Assembly (NCBI GenBank): GCA_030849465.1
Contig: JARVLF010000012.1
Location: forward strand, 372,001-436,000
Direction: 5' to 3'
Length of the DNA stretch: 64,000 bases
From: Moesziomyces globuligerus
Taxonomy: Eukaryota > Basidiomycota > Ustilaginomycetes > Ustilaginales > Ustilaginaceae
The notes under the pieces were generated by a model that was not told the DNA's origin, searched no databases, and saw nothing but the letters and a program-made list of their open reading frames with translations. This document shows, piece after piece, positions 10,183-20,989 of this stretch. The first letter of the stretch is position 1, and each line of letters starts with the position of its first letter. The position numbers were made by a program, and so were the translations under genes.

Positions 10183-10940
10183 AGCAATGCCGAGCCTGGC
10201 TTCCTGGATAATCCCCGCTTCGACGGACCCCGTGTATCCCCTCAAGAACGATAGGTTTCGCATTAATACTAGACAGAGCAAGTATACATGGTTCCTGGTG
10301 CTGTTCTGGGGGTCGATCGTGCGAGTGGGTCTGTTGCAGCTCTGCGCTATGGCCTGTGATATCGGCAGGTCGAGGCGAAGGAGCCAGGTTTGATGGGTGA
10401 GGTGACTCGCGTTCGGAGCGTTGTCGGTGCGAAGCCTCTGAATTTCACCTTGAGCGCTGAGGCGGCTTTGGGCGCTAAGCTCAGGCACTCACCCACCAGC
10501 AGACGGCAGCAGACGGCAGCAGCGGCAGCAGCGGCAGCAGCAGCAGCAGATATCCGCAATCCGAAAAAGGTGAGCCGGGAAATGAGAGCAACAGCCAAGC
10601 AGCAGTCAAGCGGCGGACCTCGCCACGTCTCGCGATAGCATCGCTTATCCCGCACCACCACAACCGTTTATGCTCGAGTGCGCAAGCTGCTGCTCATCAA
10701 CCAGCTAGCCACCGTGCATCAGCGGGAGTTGCGACGCTCGCCGGCAGCAGCGCCTCGCACTCCTCACCGCCCACTGCCAACCGTTCCCCCGATCGCCCGC
10801 TCTGGTGTCGGCGCGTCTGTACAACTCCTCTCTGGGACCACCCATCATCATCTCGGCTCGACTCTCCACATCGCTGCATCCCTTCTCTCAACTCAGCTTG
10901 GCGAATAGAGGACGTGCTGCTGTCCGTGCGGTTGCCGATC
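10183..10940. other. Intergenic region with a CAG-rich repeat
   Basis: Separates the F-box-like gene from the Gln-rich protein gene on the same strand. Apart from the CAG/CGG-type repeat described separately, I see only promoter-like sequence, pyrimidine-rich in its last 150 bases. Confidence 0.4.
10499..10550. repeat. CAG/CAGACGG/CAGCGG short tandem repeat
   Basis: About 52 bp of interspersed CAG, CAGACGG and CAGCGG units ending in four to five uninterrupted CAGs. It lies in the upstream region of a gene that itself encodes long Gln tracts. Confidence 0.8.
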
Positions 10941-13900
10941 ATGCAGCCGCCACAGCACATGTCGCTCAACATGGGTCAGCCTGCGGGCAACATCGACTCA
11001 TCCGCGCACCAGGTCGGCCATGGCAGCAACGCGCTCTTTCCGACCGGATTGCCGCACACCTCGATGGCCAACGACCCTCTCACGACTGCGCTCAGCTTGC
11101 TCCCGCCGGAGCTGCTCCAGTCCCACCAGCACCAGCACCTTCATCAGCAGTTCCCGCAGCTGCCGTCTTCACAACCGGGCGGCTCCGCTTCGCTGCTCTC
11201 CCACGTGCAGGGCCAGATGCAGACCGGCCACGACTCTCTCCTGCCCCTGCCTTCGCACGGAGCACATGGATCGCAGCCTCCCAACCTAACGCAGCCGCAG
11301 CAAGTAGACATGCGCCAGACTTCCCTGCCCAACAACCAGGCGGGCCCTTCGCAGCAGAACCGCAACCAACAGCAATCACGAGCGCGCCATCAGCAACGCC
11401 CACCAGCATCAGCCCGGCATCAGCAGCAGCAGCCACAGCAGCCACAGCAGCCACAACAACAGCGTCCATCGCATTCGCATCCGGGTCATCCGCGATCGCA
11501 GGGCCACGTCCATCTCGCTCAGGGCCAGCATCAGTCCTCGCCCCAGCCACAGCAGCCACCCAACCTCTCGCACCTGCTCGGCTCGGCGGCGACACCTCAG
11601 ACTGCGCAACCGGCCCTGCTGCAACAACACGCCTCGGTGCTCGCCGACGTGCGCTCGTCCGTGTCCAACTTCTCGGCGTCGCTGCACGAGGCCAAGCAGA
11701 AAACACCCGCCGACCGCGCCGACCTGCGCAGCCTCGTCTCCCTCCTCGACGGCGCCACAAAGGCGCTTGCCGCCGAGCTCGATCAGGGCGTCGTCAAGCT
11801 CAGAGCGCTGCATAGCTCGTCGGCCCTCTCCAACTTTGCCGGCCTCCTTGCGAATCCTGGCTCGATGGGGCTCACTTCGACCAACGGACAGGATCTCTTT
11901 GGTGCGCTGAGCCAGTTCGGTGTCTCTGGATCCGCGATGCAGCAGCAACCGCACCAGCAGCAGCAACAGCACGGCGCCAACGGCCTCCCCTTCGACCTCG
12001 GACTCGGGTTCCAGCAGCCGTCCCAGTCGAACGGCATGTTCGGCATCAATGGCACGCCCAACTCCAACGGACCCAGCGCAGGTCAGGGCATGGGCGGCCA
12101 GTTCCACGGCGATGTGGGTGTGCAGGCGATGGGCCAAGCCGGTCAAGGCGCCAACGCGTCCTTCCTCTCGTCCTTGCTCGCTCAGCATCTGTCCCAGTCC
12201 ACGGACCCCGCAAGCCGGCTGGGCGCGCTCTCGCTCTTCCAGTCGCTCGCCGGCGCGGGCGGGACGGGCTCCTCGCCTTCGGCTGTGCAGGGCCTCGATG
12301 CACTGCTCAACCAAGCTCTGCCGCAGCAGATGCAGACGCAGCAGCACACGCAGCAGCAGAGCCGGCCGGGACAGCAAGGGGCGCATCTGCCCAACGGCGC
12401 ACCGCTCACCAATGCAGCGGCGCTGGCGGCCCTGACCTCGCTCGGCGTGACGCCGACCATGCTCGAGGCCTTGGGGCTGGGCTCGGTGGCGCAGCAGATG
12501 CTCGAGGCACCCGCCGATGCCAGCACCAACAACAGCAACAGGCAGGAGCGGTCGAGATCGCCCGACGCACGCGACGATAGCCCAGACGTCGAAATGCACG
12601 AAGAGAGCTCGGAGCCCTCGCGCAAGAAGCGGAAGCATGCACGCGGCAAGCCGAATCCGCCAGCCGCGGTGCACGCTGACGCGACGGTCTCGAGGCTTCC
12701 CTCGAGGATCGGCGAGAGCAAGAGCAGCTCCGACTCGCGTCCGAGCGGAACGGCAAGGATCCAGGCGTCGCCGGCTGCGGGCGGCGCGAGCCACGAGCGG
12801 AGCAGTGCGTCGAGCTCCAGCATGCCCGGGCTCGGTGGAGCGTCGGATGCCTCGAAGCGGATTCCGACGCTGGGCGTCGGGCTGCGCCAGGAGGGCGATA
12901 AGCGCTACCGCAACCGCAAGCTGCTGCGCGATCTGCGCGAGCATCTGTACCGGTGGCTGGGCACCGACGAGTTTCGGAAGCTGCGCAACACGTACAAGGT
13001 GGCCGAGTGGGTGCCGAATCCGCACCTGACCGAGGAGGAGAAGCAGATCCTAGCTGCGCTGCCGCCAGGCGCGGTGGCGCAGCCTCCGATCACCACGCAC
13101 ATCTTCCACGTCGACTTTACGAGCCGCGACTTTTACCGGACGAACCAGTCGCTGATCGATGCGATCGTTGGCGAAGGCTCCAAGAAGGTCGAGGCGAAGC
13201 CGGAGGCGTATGCGATCGTGCCCGGCACGATCGACCGCGACCATCTGGAGGATGTGGCCAAGGATCTGATGGATTCGGCGCGATCCGGATTCCGCATGTC
13301 GCTCCGCACCGGGTTGCAGGCCGAGAAGGAGGACAAGGAGAAGCACGAAAAGTACCGCGGCGTCGAACGCGCCAAGACAAAGTGCCGCAACCGCGAGATC
13401 GGCGCGGGAAGGTTGCGGCATGCGATCCCCAAGCCGCTGCTGCTCCCGGGCGCGTATTCGGACGATGCGGCGAGCGACGAGGATCTGCACGGCCTCACAA
13501 AGTCAGAGTGGAAGCGGCAGCGGCTGCGCAAGCTCAGGATCGCAAAGGGCTGGGAGGCGGTGACGCCCAAGTGGCGCAACAAGCATCTGACGCGCGCCTA
13601 CCACAAGGCCGACATTGTGAGCAAGAGCAAGCAGATGGCGAGGTGGAGGCGGGATGATCCGGTGGATCTGCCCATCCCGATCAAGCTGTATGGCAAGCTC
13701 TTGCCGAGGCAGCTCTTTGATCCCGACTGGTTGGCAGAGCATAGGAAGGAGTTGGAGGAGGAGCCGTACTGCATCCGCATCAACGACCTCGAAGTCGAGG
13801 GCTGGGACGAGTCGCATCATCCGCTGGGCGAGGATACGAGCGACGAGATGGAGTGGAGCGATGCAAAGGAGAGCTCTCTCCGCGGGAGGCAGCTGACCTC

Positions 13901-14282
13901 GGCACCGAGTCGGAGCGATCGTGGTTCGGCTACCGAGTCGCCTGTTCCCGTGCCTCCACCTGGCGCCGGCTCGGGATCGCGTCAGGATGCAGACAAACCC
14001 GCCCCGTCGACGGCGCTGGCATCGACCAAGGCACTCGTCCCCGCAGAGTCGGCGCACGTAGAGGCGGAAAAGCCCATCGAGACAAAGGCGGCGTCGGAGG
14101 CCGAAGCGTCTAGCAGCATCTCGGGCAGCTCTCGCTCCGGCAACGTCGACACGGCCGATACCGCCGACACTGCAGGCAGCGACTCGGACTCGGATCTCGA
14201 GGCCTCCAAACTACCCGACGTGCCACCCACCGAGGCCATGCTAGCCACAGACCCCGATCACAAAGCAGACTCTGACTCGTAG
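10941..14282 (+). CDS. Gln-rich protein with a conserved-looking C-terminal half, function unknown
   Basis: Single-exon protein of 1113 residues from the first in-frame ATG (10941); a second Met follows six codons later. The first half is low complexity with long Gln/Pro/His and Gly/Ser stretches. A basic KKRKHARGK-like nuclear signal lies near residue 560. Residues about 650-960 look like a folded region: RYRNRKLLRDLREHLYRWLG, then VAEWVPNPHLTEEEKQILAAL, then ITTHIFHVDFTSRDFYRTNQ, followed by a basic WKRQRLRKLRIAKGW segment. The last 150 residues are acidic and Ser-rich. The architecture suggests a nuclear regulatory protein, but I do not recognise the family. Confidence 0.8.
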   Translation: MQPPQHMSLNMGQPAGNIDSSAHQVGHGSNALFPTGLPHTSMANDPLTTALSLLPPELLQSHQHQHLHQQFPQLPSSQPGGSASLLSHVQGQMQTGHDSLLPLPSHGAHGSQPPNLTQPQQVDMRQTSLPNNQAGPSQQNRNQQQSRARHQQRPPASARHQQQQPQQPQQPQQQRPSHSHPGHPRSQGHVHLAQGQHQSSPQPQQPPNLSHLLGSAATPQTAQPALLQQHASVLADVRSSVSNFSASLHEAKQKTPADRADLRSLVSLLDGATKALAAELDQGVVKLRALHSSSALSNFAGLLANPGSMGLTSTNGQDLFGALSQFGVSGSAMQQQPHQQQQQHGANGLPFDLGLGFQQPSQSNGMFGINGTPNSNGPSAGQGMGGQFHGDVGVQAMGQAGQGANASFLSSLLAQHLSQSTDPASRLGALSLFQSLAGAGGTGSSPSAVQGLDALLNQALPQQMQTQQHTQQQSRPGQQGAHLPNGAPLTNAAALAALTSLGVTPTMLEALGLGSVAQQMLEAPADASTNNSNRQERSRSPDARDDSPDVEMHEESSEPSRKKRKHARGKPNPPAAVHADATVSRLPSRIGESKSSSDSRPSGTARIQASPAAGGASHERSSASSSSMPGLGGASDASKRIPTLGVGLRQEGDKRYRNRKLLRDLREHLYRWLGTDEFRKLRNTYKVAEWVPNPHLTEEEKQILAALPPGAVAQPPITTHIFHVDFTSRDFYRTNQSLIDAIVGEGSKKVEAKPEAYAIVPGTIDRDHLEDVAKDLMDSARSGFRMSLRTGLQAEKEDKEKHEKYRGVERAKTKCRNREIGAGRLRHAIPKPLLLPGAYSDDAASDEDLHGLTKSEWKRQRLRKLRIAKGWEAVTPKWRNKHLTRAYHKADIVSKSKQMARWRRDDPVDLPIPIKLYGKLLPRQLFDPDWLAEHRKELEEEPYCIRINDLEVEGWDESHHPLGEDTSDEMEWSDAKESSLRGRQLTSAPSRSDRGSATESPVPVPPPGAGSGSRQDADKPAPSTALASTKALVPAESAHVEAEKPIETKAASEAEASSSISGSSRSGNVDTADTADTAGSDSDSDLEASKLPDVPPTEAMLATDPDHKADSDS

Positions 14283-14505
14283 CCTCATCATCCCCTGCCT
14301 AGCGCTTCTGTCTAATTTATCATTGTCACCTCACAAAGCTTCGGTGCGAAGTCGTGGTCGCGAGTGCATAGCCTTGTCTCCTGCCCCCCGTCTGTGTCGC
14401 TCAAGTGTCTAGGTCGCAGTGATGCCATGTGAAGAAGGACTGGGATGGTGGGAAAAAATGGGATCGAAATGCAACAAAAAACGAGGCTGGAAATGCAAGC
14501 GCACG

Positions 14506-14514
14506 AAAAAAAGG
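14506..14514 (-). terminator. Pol III terminator of tRNA-Asp
   Basis: An A-run on the plus strand (a T-run on the minus strand) lies about 15 bases beyond the tRNA 3' end, the usual RNA polymerase III stop signal. Confidence 0.75.
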
Positions 14515-14528
14515 AAATTTCGATATTT

Positions 14529-14614
14529 CTCCGAATCCGGGAATTGAACCCGGGTCTGCGCCGTATCTGCGCGGAGATGACAAGGCGCCGTCATAGCCAC
14601 TAAACTAATTCGGA
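14529..14614 (-). tRNA. trnD-GUC: tRNA-Asp(GTC) with a 14-nt intron
   Basis: On the minus strand the acceptor 5' strand TCCGAAT pairs perfectly with ATTCGGA, followed by discriminator G73, the identity base of fungal tRNA-Asp. The D arm is GTTTAGTGGCTATGAC. The anticodon stem GCGCC/GGCGC encloses loop TTGTCA...C with anticodon GTC. A 14-nt intron (plus-strand 14564-14577) interrupts the loop at the canonical 37/38 site. The T arm is CCGGG-TTCAATT-CCCGG. The mature length is 72 nt, as expected for tRNA-Asp. The TTCAATTCC B-box is the form seen in yeast tRNA-Asp. Confidence 0.95.
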
Positions 14615-15982
14615 CGCTTTCATGTCTGCTCACTACCAAGATGTATACATATACCGCACTGTGAAGCAGCCCACTGATTTGCCTGGAAGCGACGAGGAAG
14701 AAGTCAGCTTGGCCATTCGGCAGCCATCTCAGACGGAGTCGGCACTTGGCGACGCAGCCACGCTCAGCGCACGGTCAGCTTGCTCATGTCAGAAGGTCGC
14801 CTGGTTCCAACCGTTGGGTTCCAAGTGTCGGTGCGCCAAGCTTGGAGACTGGCAGGTGCTGTGGGTACAAGTGCGTACGGAGCGAGCGTAGCTCCACGTC
14901 AGACGTGAGGTACTCTGTGTTGCTCAGTGATGCAAGCACACAACCTCACCGTCCAGGTTTCCGAGATGTCCGGGCGTGGATGCGATGAAGCGGTGCGGGA
15001 GCTGGGGGAGCTGGGATTGGGGCCAACGGAAATCAAGGCAAGGTGACGATTGGTGAGGCTCGGTGCGGGCTCGGCAAAGCGGACGTCTTTTGGGTTGCCA
15101 AGGCTAGGCGAGCTGCCGCGTGGTGAGTAAACTTTCCGAGACATTTCACAGCTTCGCGCGCTCGAACGACGTCAAGCCCCTCGCACTTGGTATTCCGCCA
15201 GGCAGGCCTGCAGGCCCAGTGATCCCCAGAGCGTTGTCACAACTTGAGCAAAAGGGCCGCCAGACGAAGGCATCCTTCGGTGACGCAAACAGTGTTCGGT
15301 TGGGCCTCGAGCACCTGAGCACCTTGTGGCCACGACCGATCGTGCGCATGCTATGGATCTAGAGGCCGGGCCGGGAGAGCCGGGATGGGGGCATTGGATA
15401 CCAAAATACCCAACGTAGGCTCGCAACTCGGCTGACGTACCGGCCACTGGCTCGCGAGTTGTACATTGGCTTCGCGCGCTCGCGGGAGCTTGAGTGCCGA
15501 TCTGTTGTGGGTCGCCGACGCGTGTCGATCTCTGGGCCAAGCTCTGTGGCCGGACGCGACTCTGCTCGACCATGGGCGCTGGAATGGGAGTGCGAGCTGT
15601 TGGGCAAACGGCGCAGAGCGGGATTCGCCGAGCGCGGACCGGTGGTACGACGTCTTGGATGCGACCCTAGGCGGTCTGGACCAATCCGAGTCGTTGGCGG
15701 CGTAGCGTCTCGCGACGCCGTTCGCGGCGGATGTGTACCTTGTTCTCGGTGGTTTGGCGAGACTGCGCGGTAGGAGAATTGCTCAACATCTTGCAGCGCA
15801 TGAACGCCTTGGCCATGAGCCTCGGGCCTGACAGTCTGGTTGCATGCTCGCCAAGCCGCGACCCGTAAAGTGACTAAGCCTTGCATCGCAGCCACTCTCA
15901 TACATGTCGTAACAAGTCCAGGTGTAGATGGGGCGAATGCGCATCCTTGGCCAAAGACGCCAAGAGGGCGTTCGAGGCTTTT

Positions 15983-16002
15983 GTGGCACGCGTGGCACGC
16001 GT
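15983..16002. repeat. GTGGCACGC short tandem repeat
   Basis: Two adjacent copies of a 9-bp unit (GTGGCACGC) plus a partial third. Confidence 0.6.
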
Positions 16003-19000
16003 GGGCACTCGCCTTGACCAACACCGCCGCGAGCTCCGCTAGAACCACGCCGAGATCCCGACACTGACAGACTCGCTGCCTAGACGTCCTTGGTGCTGCC
16101 TTGACCCCCAGCCACAAACAGCACCCTCGAGCGTTTTTGACAAGCTCAGAGTGGCTTTCGAGCCAAGTGGATAGCGTACTGTTCGAGCTAGAGTCGATCT
16201 GTCGAGCCACGCGTCGCAGTGGGTCAACGGAGTGGGCTACTCGCCATCCCCGATGGCGCTCGAGGCCTCGGTGCTCAGTTCGGCTGTAGGACCGAGGTAG
16301 CTTTCTCGACGTATGTTTATTGAGCATGTGTTTCGGAAGCACGCAGGCCGTACTGGCACCGCGGGCCGAGGAGCGTTAATTCAGCCCTTGGCTTCTGCAC
16401 AGAGTGTTCTCGGACCAATCAGAGGTGGAAACAAGCCGGTTCAAAGGAAAATTTAGGGTCCTGAGGATGCCCACTGTTGGCACTCCGACAAAGCCGCGGC
16501 GAGTCCATAACATCCCCCCCTCCGACAGGATCTTGGCTTGAGATCAGAGTCGCGATCATCCACTCTGTCCCGAAGCCACCATGCCGTCAAATCGTAGTGC
16601 TTCGACGAGAGACGACAGCGTCTTTGCGGCCCTGGTTGAGGCGATGCAAGGCAGAACATGGACATGAATGTAGGCCGGTCAATGTCCGCACTGCTCCGCC
16701 TGCTGAGCACCAAATACGAGACCAAACAACTCCCGACCATCCCCGCCCCGCTAAACCGCCGCCTCCGATCGAAACAAAGCTCACGACCGAGCACTGGCTA
16801 ACGAAGCACGTCCTGGACACGACGACACGACTGGGCGTGCTGAGGCTCGGGGGGCTGTGTTTCGGGAGGCAGCTTTGGCAGGTCTCGGCATAAATCGGTC
16901 GACCTGCGCGGTGCGCGGCTTGGCTGCCGCCACTGCAAAAAGGTACCGTTGCAACGAGCAAGCTCGGCATGCACGCCCGAACTGCGTGGCAGCTTCCAAG
17001 GGGCACTATGAAGCTGTCACTGAGACCCTAGTGCTTTTCGGGCCAGAACACCCAGGTCGGCGGCATGCACATGCGTACTTTGCAGCCACCGACTCTCCGC
17101 CCGCTCTCTGCTGCCGTAACCACCATGGCTGCCCGGGGAAAAAAAACCTGAGCTGAGCTAAAATAGTGGCGTGTGGTCAGAGCAAGCGTTAAGCGGAGAG
17201 GCGGGATGACAGCTGCGCTAGTCTCCGAGAGAGCAAGCCTGGGGCGGAGTTTTGGCGGACGGACGTGCGGATGGATGGTTCGAAAAAAAGGGTTCAGCGG
17301 AGAGTTCCGCCAAGCTCGCCCTGGCCGCCGTCCAGGGGCAACATGAGATTCGAGCGTGGCCTGGACCAGCGTCCTAGCTTTCAGCATGGTGGGGCCGAGA
17401 GGCGTGTCAGATGGTGCTTGTCAAACCGGATTTGGTTAGACCCAGAGCTGACCCGAGGGTCCAACTCAAGCTGTCTTGCCCACACTATTCAGAATGGTTG
17501 GTTGGGCATGGTACTGTGCCGAGCCATGGTGCCGGTTTGTGCTGGCAGCCGTCTGAGCAGAATGTGCTCGCGGAGACGCGGGCACCGCCATGCAGTGGAA
17601 GAGTCTTGTGCAGCCGACCCAATGCAGCGACCACCGGTGATCCCCCTGCACGAGCTGCAGCTCGCAGCCGTGTCGCACCAATCGCTCCTCTCTGCTTTCG
17701 GCACCAACAAGTCTAATATGCAGCGCGCGCCCAGGCTCGAGCTTGCTCGAGAATCGGCAAGAACCGCTTACAGAACCCACACCGGCACGACCCGGTGCGC
17801 GGTGGCGACCCATGCTCACCTGCTGTGGTTGGGCGCTCGGCTCCCTGAGCCGGCGCGACCACGCTTCGGACGACGCTGATGCGGCATTCCGTGGTCGACA
17901 TCGTTGGCGCTGCGTGACTTCGCACTGAGAGGCGTGGTGGTTACGTATGCAGTACGTTTGGCCTTGGCATGACCTCGCCAAGCAAAGCTCAACAACCCAC
18001 GGTCAGAGGGTTCTGCATGGCTCGCCGGCTGCCGACAGAATTAGAACGCGCTCTTGCCTTTGGCGTTGCCAAGCGAAGCACGCCCCCAGCCAAGGACCCT
18101 CGGGTGCTCGCCACACGCAGCGGCTTCACTCGACCTGGCCCTCGTGCTGCAGCGTGGTGCCAGCTATCCACGCAACCCAAACCTTGTTCCACAATCCCTT
18201 CGACGCCGATTCCAGCTATTAATAAGCTCGTGTCCGACGGCTTGTGCAGTCCCGGAGCGAGTCGGTGCGACCCGTACGCGAAGCAGCAAAGGCCGAATCT
18301 GTCAATGAGCACATCTAGCTCGAACACCGCTGCTCAAAGCAAATGCACCCAATGGGTGCACCCGGAAGCGCCACTTGTTGCCCGACGGAGCGGAACGTGA
18401 GTTGAACAGCACCACTTGGACGGACAGTTGGCTCGACGAACGTGCTCCTGCCAAGCCATCTTGCTCTGTTGGATCTAGCTGTGCCGTCCTTGGCAGCGCG
18501 TGGAAGGCGATATGATTCATGCCGGTAGAACTGTGAGAGTCATGCCCGCGGTGAGCGCCACGGCTGAAGGCCTCGGGTTCTGCCAGGCGAGAAAGCGCAT
18601 GAAATCCCGGCCAGACGCGGCGAGGAACGAGAGCCTCGGCTTTTCATCTAGTGCGACAGAGCTCGAGGCCAACTGGCCTTGTCGCGCGTGCGAGTCGGCA
18701 CGACTTGGCTGTGGCGAGACGGAAATGAGAACTGCATATCCCGGCGGGACACGGTTGCGCCACTTGGACGATGGGCGCCATCTCTGTAGCGATTGCGCTA
18801 GCTTGGGTACGAGATGCTTGCCACACGCCAACAAAAGGCATGGCGTGGGACTGCGAGCAGGATTCTTGCGGAACTCCGACGGGCCGACGGACGAGGCTTA
18901 TGGTACGGCACTGTAGCAAGCAGCTGGACTCTTTAGGCTGGTCCTGGTGGCGAATGAGCCGTTGACCGGTGCGGGGGGTCGCATGAGCAGGCATCGGTGG

Positions 19001-20950
19001 CGAGAGGCCGCGAAGGCTCGAGCAGCACAAATGCGGACGGTATAGCGTGGTGAGCTCGTCAGAGCGGCCAAACCTGCAGGCCAGAACAGCAAGCGATGTT
19101 GACAGTTGACCGAGCGGCACCGATGTGCGTCACGGTAGCCCGCTGGGCAGCGGTAAGCGAGGCAGGGCCAGACCTCATACAATAAAGGTCGTGTGCCAGG
19201 CGCTAGCTTAGGGCTGACCGCTGAAGCTGTGTCACGCCTCGGCTGGCATGTGCTGGTTGCATTTCGGATTTCATGGGCGTCGCAGCCAAAGTCGAATCCC
19301 CAGTGGCCATCGCACGACCCACCGCCTTGCTCCACGCTCGAGGTGAGTTCGCTCTGGATGGTTCAGCGGCTTGAAAGCGATGGACACTGTCGCGGTAGAT
19401 GCGAGTGTAGACCGCACAGTCTGCATACGGACGTCGCATCAAGACCAAGAAGCCATTTGCCTGGATCTCTCCCAGCTCGGTGGTGCGCATGCGCGTCACA
19501 CATGACCGCATACCAAGAACCCGTCCTGCACGCATTGTCGGGCACAGACCATCCACGGCCGATGTGCGTGTAATCCTGCGGACCCTATCTCGACCTTGGC
19601 CGTGTGCGCACGGTCTCGCAAGCATCGTCCAGGGTCCTGATACAGTGGTCATAGCGACCGCAATGGAGAATACGCGAAGGCCCTCATGACATCGTCAGCA
19701 GCATGAAACCCGGGTGCTCGCTACGGCGAATTTGCATCGCTACGACGGGGTGCTCAAGACGCCGAGGCGTGCTTGGCCTGTGTGCCACGTTGCTTATCGT
19801 CGTGTGGGGGAGCCAACTCTATTCGTCCGCTGCGATCATGACGTCTTGGTGAGGGAGGAGATGGTGGAAATTCGCGACAACAGCAACTCAGCTGGACCGT
19901 CTGTTTCGGTGTCTGGATCGACGGACGGGAGCATGGTCATGATGGGGACGGGCGGCTCGGCAATTTGGCTGGCGGGTTGATCTGGACGAGTGGCATTGTG
20001 GAGGATAGGGCGTGTGGTAGCAGCTTGTCCGAGACCCGCGATTGTGTGGTGGTGTAGCTTTGGCGTTGCGGTGCGGTGTATGGTTGCCAAGGCGAGTGCG
20101 GCTGAGTGGGGCCGACGATCCGAGAGTGGAGCCGGAGCAAGCTGCGTGTTTGTAGGCGGCGCAGATGACGCAGACTGGCGGGAGAGGATGGGCGAGGAGC
20201 AGCAAGACAAGCTTGGTGGGTGAGGGAGGATGAGCCGCGGGCCGCTTCGATCCGGCTGACGAGCCGCACAATGCGCGGGACTGCCAGAGGCTTCTGGCCA
20301 GCTGGGTTGGGGCGGTACGGTCTGGCGGAGGGTGGAAAAAAAAGCTCCGTGGCGTGGTTCCACGCAGCAGCCGCCCGCAGAGCATGGAGCTGCGGGATTG
20401 CGAGCGTTGCTCTCGCTTGGATGCAGGCCAAAGTTTCGCAGCAGCGCGCGCACGTACGTACGCACGCAGCTTCGGCAGGCTCAAACCCTGCAGCGCCACT
20501 CAGCGCACCGCGCAGCCTCGAGCGACGGGCGAAGCGCTGTCGAATGCAGCTCACCCCAGCGCAGCGCGGCGCATCGCATGAAGGCGAGTTCGCATTTGCA
20601 ACTCCGCTCCACTTTCTGCAGGTCCAAAGTGCAATTCCAATCCGTTGCAACTTGACCTCAGCTCAGCGGCCAATTCGCGTGCAGTACTGTACTCAGGCTG
20701 CACCCGGACCGTAGCTTGGGTACGGCCCGGCCGACCGAGTTGATTCATGCCTCGTTGCTGGCGTGGCTCGCGCGATTCTGCATCCTCGGCTCATAAGCAG
20801 GGTCGCGCTCATTGTTCGTCGAGATCGCAGGAATGGACGTCGGAGCTTGGCAGCTTGGTCCGGCACTGTCACCGATCTCGGGATGGGTGAGGTCCATGTC
20901 GGATCTCCCGTTGCTCTCGGGGGCGCGGTACAACAAAAAAGCATGCACCG

Positions 20951-20989
20951 CATGGAGGAGCGCCGCATGGAGGAGCGCCGCATGGAGCG
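20951..20989. repeat. 15-bp tandem repeat
   Basis: The unit CATGGAGGAGCGCCG is repeated perfectly twice (20951-20965, 20966-20980), followed by a 9-base partial copy. It lies in the gene-free region. Confidence 0.85.

Noticed and set aside
15905..15916. GTCGTAACAAG, a motif seen near the 3' end of small-subunit rRNA
   Set aside because: Only about 11 bases match; the flanks show no rRNA similarity.
15359..16342. A 327-codon minus-strand frame in the gene-free region
   Set aside because: Composition is random-looking (Arg, Ser, His, Pro scattered) and it lacks motifs or hydrophobic core patterns. Frames of this size are expected in GC-rich non-coding DNA.
16450..16462. TTTAGGGT-like string as a possible telomerase RNA template
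   Set aside because: Shorter than one and a half telomere repeats and with no supporting structure; expected by chance.
17969..18400. A 143-codon plus-strand ORF starting at an ATG in the gene-free region
   Set aside because: No domain, signal peptide or leader-like upstream sequence; not distinguishable from chance.
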